Source: Caldilineaceae bacterium (lineage in GTDB: Bacteria > Chloroflexota > Anaerolineae > Caldilineales > Caldilineaceae). From it: DNA of 46,262 bases. Each line of letters starts with the position of its first letter. Position 1 is the first letter of the stretch. Under the pieces are notes generated by a model. That model ran no database searches. It was not told where the DNA came from and saw nothing but the letters and a program-made list of their open reading frames with translations. Below, piece after piece: positions 16,633-24,930 of this stretch. The stretch spans positions 1-46,262 of the forward strand of contig JAPKMW010000096.1 in the NCBI GenBank assembly GCA_026645575.1, in the 5' to 3' direction. The position numbers and the translations under genes were made by a program.

Positions 16633-16661
16633 ATCAGCCAAGCACATCGGTCAGGGTACTT

Positions 16662-17414
16662 ATGTTTCCTAGTGACGCTAACACGATGCAGCGCGCCATT
16701 GCCACCTTTGCCAATGGCTTTGCCTTCACCCGCAGCTTTACCCATCCCTATCTGGTGGAACAGGTGGGGCCGCTTTGGGTGATGCGCGATGGGCCGCGCA
16801 AACGGGGCGACTACCGCACCGAAGAATGGGTTGGCTATCAGGTCGCTCCCCAAGAAATTGACCAGATCGCCCGCGCCCACACCCGTGGTCGGTTTTGCCT
16901 CTGTGTCCTCTTTGATCTGGCCGAGTCACAAGCCGCCGCCCGCGCCGACTTCAAAGCGCTTGGCTATCGCTTGATGACAACGGAGCCGTTCATGGTTCAC
17001 CCGCTGACTGATATTCCTATCATTGACGCACCGGCTGTCATCGAGCGTGTGCTGACCAGCGACCTGGCTGAACGATTGGCAAAAGCTGCGGGTAAACGTC
17101 AAATTCTGCCGGAACATCTGACACCCCACGCCCCGTTGCGCCAATATGTTGCCCTGATTGATGGGGAACTGGTCGGCTGGGTGCGTAGCATTGTAGTCGG
17201 TGACGCAACCTGGTGTGCTGATATGTATGTCGAACCGGCCTTTCGTCGCCGTGGCATTGCACGGGCGCTGTTGAGCCGCCTGTTGCAAGCGGATCGGGCC
17301 AACGGCGCCACCCTGGCCGTCCTCCTTGCCAGCCATACCGGCGCCAAACTCTATCCGGTGGTCGGCTATCAACAAATTGGCGAATTGCTGCTCTACACAC
17401 CGAAAAAGCAATAA
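16662..17414 (+). CDS. GNAT-family N-acetyltransferase
   Basis: A 250-residue protein with a C-terminal GNAT fold (about 140-250) that would transfer an acetyl group from acetyl-CoA to an amine. The CoA-binding motif A reads VEPAFRRRGIARALL, preceded by a beta-strand ATWCADMYV, and the fold ends with the typical GYQQIGELLLY strand. The N-terminal half (about 1-130) is less conserved and probably sets substrate specificity. The ATG at 16662 follows a GGG-containing weak ribosome-binding site and is about 100 nt from a clear promoter. The substrate is unknown. Confidence 0.85.
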   Translation: MFPSDANTMQRAIATFANGFAFTRSFTHPYLVEQVGPLWVMRDGPRKRGDYRTEEWVGYQVAPQEIDQIARAHTRGRFCLCVLFDLAESQAAARADFKALGYRLMTTEPFMVHPLTDIPIIDAPAVIERVLTSDLAERLAKAAGKRQILPEHLTPHAPLRQYVALIDGELVGWVRSIVVGDATWCADMYVEPAFRRRGIARALLSRLLQADRANGATLAVLLASHTGAKLYPVVGYQQIGELLLYTPKKQ

Positions 17415-17422
17415 CATACGGT

Positions 17423-17483
17423 CTGCTCGTAGCCGGTCCGTGACCGGCGAATGGGACGCCGGTCACGGACCGGCTACGAGCAG
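17423..17483. repeat. Perfect 26-bp palindromic repeat
   Basis: Arms 17423-17448 and 17458-17483 are exact reverse complements over 26 bp with a 9-nt loop. The core sequence also appears next to gatC (about 428-460), so this is a dispersed intergenic palindrome. It lies between the GNAT and YdhR-like genes. Confidence 0.95.
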
Positions 17484-17525
17484 AGAAGCAGACGTTACAC
17501 TAGACAACACAAAGGAGATGAACCA

Positions 17526-17858
17526 ATGGCACTAACCCTGTTACAAATCGATTTCCCGGCCAACGGGCCGTGGGGTGATGCAATGGCTGCCGCCTACAGC
17601 GGACTAGCGGAAGTGATCGCCCAAACGCCTGGCTTGCTTTGGAAAATTTGGACCGAAGATGAAGCAACCCAATGCACCGGCGGCATTTACCTCTTTGCAG
17701 ATCGCCCATTGGCAGAAGCATACCTGGCAATTCATACGGCTCGACTGGCATCGTTTGGCATTACCGACATTCGCGCCAAACTCTTTGCCGTCAACTCCCC
17801 ACTCACCGCCATCACCCGTGGCGCACCCATCACCGCCGAGTTGGTTACTGCCGGATGA
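17526..17858 (+). CDS. ydhR: YdhR-family putative monooxygenase
   Basis: A 110-residue protein closely resembling E. coli YdhR, a small dimeric ferredoxin-like fold related to ActVA-type monooxygenases and Dabb proteins. Diagnostic segments are LLQIDF, NGPWGDAM, PGLLWKIWTE, GGIYLF and YLAIHTARLASFGI. The ATG at 17526 is supported by AAAGGAGATG; an in-frame GTG at 17451 falls inside the palindrome and is unlikely. The physiological substrate of the family is not established, though oxidation of aromatic compounds has been proposed. It appears to be a single-gene unit, with a hairpin 33 bp past the stop. Confidence 0.9.
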   Translation: MALTLLQIDFPANGPWGDAMAAAYSGLAEVIAQTPGLLWKIWTEDEATQCTGGIYLFADRPLAEAYLAIHTARLASFGITDIRAKLFAVNSPLTAITRGAPITAELVTAG

Positions 17859-17890
17859 AGCGTTGCCGGCGGTGTTGGATTTCATAACTG

Positions 17891-17946
17891 CTCATCTCCT
17901 AACCATACTTACGCAACGGGTTCCTAGTGACTGGCTAGGAGATGAG
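17891..17946. terminator. 11-bp inverted repeat between convergent genes
   Basis: Arms 17891-17901 and 17936-17946 are perfect over 11 bp around a 34-nt loop. Located between the convergent YdhR-like (plus) and enolase-superfamily (minus) genes, it may terminate both, although no T-run is present. Confidence 0.6.
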
Positions 17947-17990
17947 GGTATCACTCCCCTAAGCGGTTCCCCTAAGCTTATCTGTTGGCT

Positions 17991-19142
17991 TTATTGTCGA
18001 ACAGTAAAACCATTCGCCGCCACGGCCCGCGGGAAGAGATCCTCGTCCAGCGTCATGCCGAAGCCGGGCGTCGCTGGTACGACCACTTCGCCGGCCTCGA
18101 CGACATAGCCAAGCGCGCCGATTCCTGGCGTACTCGCTTCGTCCCATTCGGCAAAGGTGAAGCCGGCCACCGCTGCCGCCAGATGGGGCGCCGTGTAGTT
18201 GCCAATGTGACCGCCGTAGTGGTGGGGCGCCGTGCGCACACCCCAGGCATCCAGTTGTTGACCAAGCGCCAGCCATTGAGTAAAGCTGTGGCTGTGAATG
18301 TCATACTGAATGACCTCTACCAACCCTTCCCGCGCCCAGTCTAGGAGCAACGGGGCAGCCCACCCTTCGCCGTCGGCGATCAAGGTGGCGATGCCTTCGG
18401 TCTGTAACCAGGCTTTCAGGTCGCGGTAGAGAACCGGGTCTTCATGGAACGCCTCTTCCACCCAGAAAACGTTAGCGGCTGCGGTTTCCTTCAACACGCG
18501 CTTGGTCAGGTTCAAATTGTAGCCATTGTTGGCGTCGATCATGATTTTGCCGCTGAGGCCAGCCACGGATCGCACGGCATGGATGATGGCAATGTCACGC
18601 TGGGTGCCGCTTTCTAGTGGTAGATGACGGGCGCCGCGCCCGACCTTGATCTTGAAGTGGCGATGGCCGCGGGCATAGCCTTGTTGCGCTTCATCAGTCA
18701 GCAATGCCACGGCTTCGTTTTGGTCGGCTAGATGCAGATCATCGAAATAGAGCGAGGTGTCGTAACAGGGGACGCGTAACGCCACTGGCGCCTTTTTGCC
18801 TACAAACCCCGCTGCCACCTGATAGACCGGCTGACCTAACTGCTTGCCGACTAGATCCCACAACGGAAAATCAAAGGGGCGTCCCAGCGCTGTGCTACCT
18901 TGACCCGGCAGAAACAGTTCCGCCAGCGCATGGCCGACCACGCGCTGCGCCTCTTGTGCGGTAGCCCGTGAATGACCAATGCCGTGGCTGGCGTCATCCA
19001 AAGTCACACGGGCAAACGGTACGCGTACGGTCAAGCCATGGTCCCCCAAACGGGCATTGCAACCGGCATGGCGTGGTCGCTGGCCCTCCAACATCGCCCA
19101 TTCTACAGCTACGACTTTACGACCCAGAATTTGGCTATTCAT
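17991..19142 (-). CDS. Enolase-superfamily enzyme (mandelate racemase/muconate lactonizing type)
   Basis: A 383-residue metal-dependent enzyme that would abstract a proton alpha to a carboxylate. Key positions are the KxK motif (K164 and K166 in HFKIKVG), metal ligands D203 in MIDANNGY, E229/E230 in WVEEAF and an acidic residue in IADGEG (257-259), and histidines in APHHYGGH (307-311). The N-terminal capping domain occupies about 1-125. The D203-E230 spacing fits the family, but the third-ligand motif is not the canonical one for mandelate racemase or MLE, so the substrate is open. A GGGAAAA ribosome-binding site supports the ATG at 19142. It is divergent from the deacylase-hydrolase operon and may share its substrate pathway. 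Confidence 0.8.
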   Translation of the reverse strand: MNSQILGRKVVAVEWAMLEGQRPRHAGCNARLGDHGLTVRVPFARVTLDDASHGIGHSRATAQEAQRVVGHALAELFLPGQGSTALGRPFDFPLWDLVGKQLGQPVYQVAAGFVGKKAPVALRVPCYDTSLYFDDLHLADQNEAVALLTDEAQQGYARGHRHFKIKVGRGARHLPLESGTQRDIAIIHAVRSVAGLSGKIMIDANNGYNLNLTKRVLKETAAANVFWVEEAFHEDPVLYRDLKAWLQTEGIATLIADGEGWAAPLLLDWAREGLVEVIQYDIHSHSFTQWLALGQQLDAWGVRTAPHHYGGHIGNYTAPHLAAAVAGFTFAEWDEASTPGIGALGYVVEAGEVVVPATPGFGMTLDEDLFPRAVAANGFTVRQ

Positions 19143-19267
19143 GGTATTTTCCCTTTTTCGATAGACTAAAAATTGCTGCTTCCATCATAACAAAGCGATC
19201 TGCGGTCGCACAACTGCGAAAAATGGTAAGGCCCAGGGCGCCCCCTGTTGGCAGGCAAAAAAACAGG

Positions 19268-19296
19268 TTGACCCGCCGTGCAATGTGCGTTACACT
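19268..19296 (+). promoter_or_regulatory. Promoter of the deacylase-hydrolase operon
   Basis: TTGACC (19268-19273) and TACACT (19291-19296) are spaced by 17 bp. The predicted start near 19303 excludes an upstream in-frame GTG at 19285 and supports the ATG at 19345. Confidence 0.65.
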
Positions 19297-19344
19297 GCGG
19301 TGGCGCAGATAATTATTGGCTTCAACAAAGGGCAGGCAACGACT

Positions 19345-20364
19345 ATGACCCAACCGCAGATCATCCACAATCCGACAACCATTGACTTTAACCGCCCCGG
19401 CAAGACACTCTACGAAGTAGCCTTCCACTATGACGGCACTTGGGGCAACGCGTTAGTGCCGCTGGCCGTGATCAATGGCACAGCCGGTCCTGGTCCCGGT
19501 GTGGCCTGCTTTGGCGGTACACACGGCAATGAGTATGAAGGGCAGGTCGCCGTTTGGCGACTGATCCATGAACTGGAGCCGGCTGAAATCAGCGGACGGG
19601 TACTGCTCATGCCGCGGCTCAATACGCCGGCCTGTATCAGCGGCACGCGCGAGTCACAAATTGATGGCGTCAACATGAATCGTGCCTTTCCCGGCGATCC
19701 GCACGGTACGATCACCTATCGCATTGCCGATTTTGTTACGACCCATATTTTGCCGCGGGTGGATGTGGTATTGGATATTCATGCTGCTGGGCGCGGCGGT
19801 CATTTCCCCTTTTGCTCCTCCTTTCATTTGGTGGCTGACCCCAAACAATATGCCGAGATGAAGACCGTCGCGGCGCTCTTTGACACGCCCTTTGTCTTTA
19901 TCTATTCCAGCGAAATGGCGCGCGGGCTGCTGACCGACCAGGCCGAGGCAATGGGCAAAATCACCATCGGCGGCGAGTTCGGCCATTCAGAAGCAGTCTC
20001 GGAACGGGGCTTGCAACATGCCTATGAGGGCATCAAAAATGTCCTGCGCTATTATAAAATGTTGCCGGGGGAGATTGTGAAAGTGGATCTCGCCCGTGGG
20101 ACACCGCCCAAATTGGTTTCCGCCATCCACCTGGACGAGTACATGCCGGCGCCGATCACCGGTGTCTATGCGCCGTTGTTAGAAGTCGGTGCAGCCGTAG
20201 AGGTGGGACAACTGGTTGGTTGGCTCTATGATTTCGAGCGGTTGGGCGAAGCGCCACAAGAAGTACGGGCGCCACGCAGCGGCTATATCTTGTTACAACC
20301 GTTCCAGGCGCCGATCAAAAAAGGCGATACCATGCTGGTCATTGCGCAGGAGGTGAACGACTAA
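19345..20364 (+). CDS. Zinc-dependent deacylase of the AstE/aspartoacylase (M14-like) family
   Basis: A 339-residue enzyme that would hydrolyse an N-acyl amino acid or related amide. The zinc site is visible as H60 and E63 in GGTHGNEYEG and H146 in LDIHAAG; E211 in GGEFGHSE is the likely catalytic acid/base. NMNRAFPGDP (about 110-119) is the substrate-loop arginine motif. The C-terminal domain is a lipoyl-like beta barrel (about 265-339). The sequence has the flavour of N-acetyl-diaminobutyrate deacetylases (DoeB) as well as succinylglutamate desuccinylases, so the exact substrate is uncertain. The stop overlaps the next start (TAATG), forming an operon. Confidence 0.85.
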   Translation: MTQPQIIHNPTTIDFNRPGKTLYEVAFHYDGTWGNALVPLAVINGTAGPGPGVACFGGTHGNEYEGQVAVWRLIHELEPAEISGRVLLMPRLNTPACISGTRESQIDGVNMNRAFPGDPHGTITYRIADFVTTHILPRVDVVLDIHAAGRGGHFPFCSSFHLVADPKQYAEMKTVAALFDTPFVFIYSSEMARGLLTDQAEAMGKITIGGEFGHSEAVSERGLQHAYEGIKNVLRYYKMLPGEIVKVDLARGTPPKLVSAIHLDEYMPAPITGVYAPLLEVGAAVEVGQLVGWLYDFERLGEAPQEVRAPRSGYILLQPFQAPIKKGDTMLVIAQEVND

Positions 20365-22280
20365 TGGTGACTACCGACAAACCCTACAGCCTGCTCATTG
20401 CCAAAGACATTATGGTGCCCATGCGCGACGGCGTGCGGCTGGCAACTGATCTCTACCGCCCGGCACAGGATGGCGAACCATTGCCCGGCCCTTTCCCCAC
20501 GATCCTATGTCGCACACCTTATAACAAAAGCGACCGGCGTTATATTGAAATTGCCGAGTTCTTCACCCCGCGTGGCTATGTCACCGTGCTGCAAGACCTG
20601 CGGGGGCGTTATCAATCGGAGGGCATGGGGCAATATTTTCACACCGCTAACCCACATGACGGCATCGATGGCTACGACACGATTGAGTGGATTGCGGCCA
20701 AACCCTGGTCGAACGGCAAAGTGGGCATGGTCGGTAGCTCCTTTGCGGCCGTGGTGCAGGTCGCGGCGGCGTTGGAACGGCCACCCCATCTCACCGCCAT
20801 CTGGCCCGATGTGACGCCGACCAACAACTTCTTTCATCAGGCGCGCGAAGGCGGCGCCATGCAGTTGCATATGTTCTGGGCGCTCTTTGTCCACGCCCAA
20901 GATGAGTTATCGATCTGGCACGATCCGGTTGCGCAACAGAAAGTCTGGGAAGGGTTGCGCCAGATGCGTCAGTGGGTGCAGTCGATGCCCTGGCAACCGG
21001 GACAGACACCGCTCGCTGTCGTTCCCCGCCTGGAACAAATTCTCTTCGACTACTACACTCGCGGCGAATATGACAGTTTCTGGGCGCAAAAGTGCAACAA
21101 CTTTGAAGCCTTCTACGCCGACCACGCCGACATTCCGGGGCGCTTTTCCGGCGGCTGGTTCGATCCCTACGCCACCGCTATGACCACCTACTATAGCAGC
21201 ATGGCGCAACAAAACCACACCCCGCAACAATTAATCATGGGGCCGTGGACCCATGTGGGGATGCGCGGCGATTCGTCTTTTGCCGGCGATGTCGATTTTG
21301 GGCCGGCCAGCGTTTGGGGCGTACAACGCTACTTTGCCGAACAGTTGCGCTACTTTGATCATCATCTTAAAGGGGGAACGGACGCAGCCGTCAACGACCC
21401 GCCGGTGCGCATCTTTGTCATGGGTGGCGGCGACGGTCATCGCACGGCGCAGGGGAAATTCTTTCATGGCGGCCAGTGGCGCAATGAACAGGAATGGCCG
21501 CTGGCGCGCACGCAGTACACCAACTATTATCTGCATAGCGACGGTAGCTTGCGCCCCGAACCGCCAACCGTCGCAGAAGCAGCATTGAGTTATGACTTCG
21601 ACCCTAACCACCCCGTCCCCACCATTGGTGGCAGCCTCTGTGGCCTTATGGAGTTGCCGCCGGATACAGGCGATCTCGATGATATGTGGCGGCGGTTTTT
21701 GTCACCAGTGTTGCGGCTGCGGCATATTGTCGGGCTGGGCGCGGCGCACCAGAAGGAAGAGCCGGGCATCTTTGGCGCCGAACCACCCTATCCGTTGTTG
21801 GCGGATCGACCGGATGTCCTGATTTTTCAGACTGAACCATTGCTGACGGATGTTGAGGTGACGGGGCCGATTACGGTGCATCTGTGGATCTCCTCTTCGG
21901 CGCTGGACACGGACTTTACCGCCAAGTTGGTCGATGTCTACCCACCCAATGCTGATTATCCAGATGGCTACCAGATGAACATCATCGATTCGGTGTTGCG
22001 GGTGCGTTATCGTGACAGTTGGGAAGAGGAAAAATTGATGACGCCGGGGGAGATTTACCCCATTGAGATCACCTTGGCGCCCACCAGCAATCGTTTTCAG
22101 GCCGGTCATCGCCTACGGCTCGATATTTCCAGCAGCAACTTCCCCCGGCTGGATGTCAACCCAAACACGGGGGAGCCGATGGGTAAGCATACCCATACCG
22201 TGGTGGCGCACAATACGCTCTACTGCGACCGGCAACATCCTTCCTATGTGCGCTTGCCGCTCGTTCCTAGTGGAACATGA
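20364..22280 (+). CDS. CocE/NonD-family (X-Pro dipeptidyl-peptidase S15-like) hydrolase
   Basis: A 638-residue serine hydrolase with an alpha/beta-hydrolase core and a C-terminal jelly-roll domain (about 410-635, including HLWISSSALDTDF and GHRLRLDISSSNFPR). The likely catalytic triad is S126 in VGSSFAA, D267 in GGWFDPYA and H297 in GPWTHVGM. Family members cleave esters (cocaine esterase), acylated beta-lactams or dipeptides. The N-terminal MVPMRDGVRLATDLYRP signature is classic. It has no signal peptide, so it acts in the cytoplasm. The start codon overlaps the deacylase stop, suggesting the two enzymes act successively on one substrate. Confidence 0.9.
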   Translation: MVTTDKPYSLLIAKDIMVPMRDGVRLATDLYRPAQDGEPLPGPFPTILCRTPYNKSDRRYIEIAEFFTPRGYVTVLQDLRGRYQSEGMGQYFHTANPHDGIDGYDTIEWIAAKPWSNGKVGMVGSSFAAVVQVAAALERPPHLTAIWPDVTPTNNFFHQAREGGAMQLHMFWALFVHAQDELSIWHDPVAQQKVWEGLRQMRQWVQSMPWQPGQTPLAVVPRLEQILFDYYTRGEYDSFWAQKCNNFEAFYADHADIPGRFSGGWFDPYATAMTTYYSSMAQQNHTPQQLIMGPWTHVGMRGDSSFAGDVDFGPASVWGVQRYFAEQLRYFDHHLKGGTDAAVNDPPVRIFVMGGGDGHRTAQGKFFHGGQWRNEQEWPLARTQYTNYYLHSDGSLRPEPPTVAEAALSYDFDPNHPVPTIGGSLCGLMELPPDTGDLDDMWRRFLSPVLRLRHIVGLGAAHQKEEPGIFGAEPPYPLLADRPDVLIFQTEPLLTDVEVTGPITVHLWISSSALDTDFTAKLVDVYPPNADYPDGYQMNIIDSVLRVRYRDSWEEEKLMTPGEIYPIEITLAPTSNRFQAGHRLRLDISSSNFPRLDVNPNTGEPMGKHTHTVVAHNTLYCDRQHPSYVRLPLVPSGT

Positions 22281-22382
22281 ATGGCGCCCGGAGCGTTTGG
22301 GCAATACGGCCCATTGTGCGACAAAAGGAGTAGGTAGGCCGTACCAATGTTTTATTAATTTTAACCCAAAGGCTGAGCCCGT

Positions 22383-23390
22383 TTGCGTAGTCGAACCATT
22401 GGAAAGCGCATTTTACTGGCGCTAATCCTCTTCATCGTCTTGGTCTACTTCAACAATAGTTCGCTGTGGCACACCCCGGCGGCGGCTGATCCTGTGTTGT
22501 TGGCCCACCGGGGTCTCGGCCAAGATTTTCACCGGGAAAACCTTGCCGGCGACACTTGCACCGCCACGCGCATATTGCCACCGGAACATCCCTTTCTAGA
22601 GGATACCATTCCAGGGATGCAAGCCGCCTTTGCCTATGGCGCTGCGATTGTGGAGTTTGATGTCCACCCCACCACCGACGGTCACTTTGCTGTTTTTCAT
22701 GACTGGACCCTGGAGTGTCGCACCGATGGCGTCGGTGTAACGCGTGAACAATCGTTGGCTTATCTCAAAACGCTTGATGTTGGCTACGGTTACACCGCCG
22801 ATGGCGGGCAAACCTTTCCCTTCCGTGGGCAGGGCGTGGGGCTGATCGCTTCGCTGGATGAGATGCTGGCTACCTTTCCCGATCAACAGTTGCTTATCAA
22901 TGTCAAGAGCAATGACCCCAACGAAGGAGCGTTGCTGGCCGCGGTTCTGGGCCGGTTGCCGCTGCCACGTCAACGCCAGTTACTGGTCTATGGCGGTGAG
23001 TTGCCCATTGCCGTGATTCGTGAACAGACGCCGGCCATCCGCACTATGTCCAGAGAAAGTTTAGAGGCGTGTTTGCTGCGCTATGTGGCCTTTGGCTGGT
23101 CGGGCTATCGACCGCAACGGTGCGCCCAGATGCTGCTGCTGATCCCAACCAATGTTGCCCCCTGGCTCTGGGGGTGGCCTCACCGCTTTGTCGAGCGTAT
23201 GGAGCAGAGCGACACAACCATTTTCCTCGTTGATGATTACACCGGCGGCGGCTTCTCGGCGGGAATCAACAGTCTCCGTGACCTGCAGAAGATCCCGCCA
23301 CACTACACCGGTGGCATCTGGACGGATCGTATCGACATCATCGGCCCGCTTTCGCAAGCCCGCAATAAACACACCTGTACAGTAAGCTGA
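22383..23390 (+). CDS. Glycerophosphodiester phosphodiesterase family protein
   Basis: A 335-residue membrane-anchored or secreted GDPD, which would cleave glycerophosphodiesters to glycerol-3-phosphate and an alcohol. A single hydrophobic helix (about 9-23) is followed by the TIM-barrel core: H42-R43 in AHRGLG, E91 and D93 in VEFDVHPT, and H106-D107 in FAVFHDWTL, all expected metal or catalytic residues. The start is a TTG with no obvious strong ribosome-binding site, so the exact N-terminus is uncertain. The gene is separated from the hydrolase operon by 102 bp and followed by a 20-bp inverted repeat. Confidence 0.85.
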   Translation: MRSRTIGKRILLALILFIVLVYFNNSSLWHTPAAADPVLLAHRGLGQDFHRENLAGDTCTATRILPPEHPFLEDTIPGMQAAFAYGAAIVEFDVHPTTDGHFAVFHDWTLECRTDGVGVTREQSLAYLKTLDVGYGYTADGGQTFPFRGQGVGLIASLDEMLATFPDQQLLINVKSNDPNEGALLAAVLGRLPLPRQRQLLVYGGELPIAVIREQTPAIRTMSRESLEACLLRYVAFGWSGYRPQRCAQMLLLIPTNVAPWLWGWPHRFVERMEQSDTTIFLVDDYTGGGFSAGINSLRDLQKIPPHYTGGIWTDRIDIIGPLSQARNKHTCTVS

Positions 23391-23396
23391 ACAACG

Positions 23397-23462
23397 AGCA
23401 TAGAGCAGCAGATTGGAAAGTGGCGCTAAATCCGTTGCTGACCCAATCTGCTGCTCTATGCT
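23397..23462 (+). terminator. 20-bp inverted repeat ending the GDPD unit
   Basis: Arms 23397-23416 and 23443-23462 are perfectly complementary over 20 bp, and three T residues follow at once. It lies 7 bp past the GDPD stop and 9 bp before the next promoter, so it is a probable terminator and insulator. Confidence 0.75.
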
Positions 23463-23470
23463 TTTGCCTC

Positions 23471-23521
23471 TTGACAACCGTCCAGTCGGACGGTATAATG
23501 AAAACCGTCTAGTTGGACGGT
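23471..23521 (+). promoter_or_regulatory. Consensus promoter with two TetR-type operators
   Basis: TTGACA (23471-23476), a 17-bp spacer and TATAAT (23494-23499) make a perfect promoter. The spacer is an 18-bp palindrome (23477-23494, ACCGTCC-AGTC-GGACGGT) and a second copy (23504-23521) covers the start site. The two copies are offset by 27 bp. This is classic autorepression architecture for the TetR gene that follows. Confidence 0.88.
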
Positions 23522-23550
23522 ATGAGCCGATACGTTGAGAGGTAAAGATT

Positions 23551-24096
23551 ATGACACGCAAAGCGCCGGAACAGACACGGGAACGGTTACTCGATGCCGC
23601 AACGAAAATCATCATGACGCGCGGGGTCACACACCTGACCCTCGATTTGGTGGCAGAGGAAGCCGAGGTGAGCAAGGGGGGCCTGCTCCATCACTTTCCG
23701 ACCAAGGACAAGTTGATCGTCGGCTTGATGCAACACGCGTTTGCCATCTTTTTGGCACGGTTAGAACGCCATCGCACCGCCGATCCGGATCCCAGCGCCG
23801 GACAGTGGCTGCGCGCCTATATTCGCGCGACCTTTGAAACATCCCCGGAAGAAGAGGCGCTGGCCAAAGCCTTAGTGCTGCTGGCCGCCAATTCGCCGGA
23901 ACTGGTCCAAGCCAAACAACTGGAACTGGATGCTTGCTTTGCGCAAATGGAGACCGACGGCATTGACCCAGCGCGGGCCTGGGCCGTGCGTCTGGCCTGC
24001 GATGGCTTATGGGTTAGCGAACTCTATGACGGTCTCCATTTGGATGGGGCTTTGCGCAAGGCGCTTGAAGCCGAACTATTACGATTGGTGGGATAA
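23551..24096 (+). CDS. TetR/AcrR-family transcriptional regulator
   Basis: A 181-residue dimeric repressor. The N-terminal HTH spans about 8-54 (RERLLDAATKII, then LDLVAEEAEVSKGGLLHHFP), with the typical G-L-L-H-H-F recognition-helix end. The C-terminal ligand-binding half is helical and ends in LRLVG. The ATG at 23551 follows GAGAGG. It sits 30 bp behind two palindromic operators in its own promoter and is followed after 3 bp by an MFS exporter gene, so the original function was probably inducible drug or metabolite efflux. Confidence 0.93.
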   Translation: MTRKAPEQTRERLLDAATKIIMTRGVTHLTLDLVAEEAEVSKGGLLHHFPTKDKLIVGLMQHAFAIFLARLERHRTADPDPSAGQWLRAYIRATFETSPEEEALAKALVLLAANSPELVQAKQLELDACFAQMETDGIDPARAWAVRLACDGLWVSELYDGLHLDGALRKALEAELLRLVG

Positions 24097-24099
24097 GTG

Positions 24100-24816
24100 A
24101 TGACGACACAAGCAATTGAGCAAACGGAAACGGTGCAGTTGACCGACAACTGGCAACCGCGCTTTTTTCTCATCTGGGGAGGTCAGGCGCTTTCGCTTAT
24201 CGGCAGCGCCTTGACTCAATTTGTGCTGCTCTGGTGGATTACCGAGACCACTGGTTCAGCAGCAGCGCTGGCGACAGCCGGGGTGATGGCGCTACTGCCC
24301 CAGGCAATCTTTGGCCCGCTGGGCGGCGTCGTGGCCGATCGCTGGAGCCGGCGGGTGATTATGATCGTGGCCGACGCAATTACGGCAGTGTGTATGGCGG
24401 TGTTGATCATACTCTTTGCAATGGGCAATATTCAGCTCTGGCAAATTTACACCCTTATGTTTGTGCGTTCTACCATGCAAGCGTTTCAAGCCCCAGCGGC
24501 AACGGCCAGTACAGCCATGCTCGTGCCGAAGGAGTGGCTGCCGCGGGTCGCCGGCTTTAACCAGACCTTGCAGGGGGTAATGACCATTGCGGCGGCACCG
24601 TTGGGCGCGCTGGCGTTGGCCTTTTTGCCGACCCAAGGGGCGTTGATGATCGATGTGGTTACGGCGCTGTTGGGGATTGTCCCGTTGCTCTTCTTTCGCA
24701 TTCCCCAAAAAGCGGTCGCCAGTGGCGGCGGCATGGTGAAGAACTTAGTTAGCGACAACGGCTCACCAAGAGCCGTTGCCCGCTGCCTCAGACCTTTAGG
24801 ATTTCCCAAACCCTAA
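24100..24816 (+). pseudogene. MFS transporter, truncated to its N-terminal half
   Basis: Residues 1-205 or so match the first six-helix half of an MFS efflux protein: the GQALSLIGSALTQF first helix, the loop motif GGVVADRWSRR, and a sixth-helix end LLGIVPLLFFRIPQKA. A full protein would be about 420 residues. After about MVKNLVSD (near 24755) the frame runs into unrelated sequence with two hairpins and stops at 238 codons, so the C-terminal six helices are missing. The start ATG (or GTG at 24097) abuts the TetR stop. With half the channel missing it is unlikely to transport anything. Confidence 0.82.
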
Positions 24817-24827
24817 AGGTCTTTTTT
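24790..24827 (+). terminator. Strong intrinsic terminator inside the truncated MFS tail
   Basis: A perfect 11-bp stem (24790-24800 with 24812-24822) is followed by a six-T run to 24827. A second hairpin lies just upstream (about 24758-24780, arms CAACGGCT and AGCCGTTG). The terminator overlaps the last codons of the truncated transporter, suggesting that the deletion brought a downstream terminator to this point. Confidence 0.85.
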
Positions 24828-24930
24828 GACAGAATTCTGACATGAGCAAGCGCTTACAAGAATGATAAATTAACTTTGTGTAAATATGTTGTCATTGTAC
24901 AAAGTGATTCATCAGCGACTAGAGGACACT

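Noticed and set aside
17659..18108. A 149-codon frame overlapping the ydhR gene and the hairpin downstream
   Set aside because: It is out of frame with the well-supported YdhR-like protein, Pro/Ser-rich, and crosses the terminator-like repeat.
19285..19344. Upstream GTG start for the deacylase
   Set aside because: It lies between the -35 and -10 boxes of the predicted promoter and so would not be transcribed.
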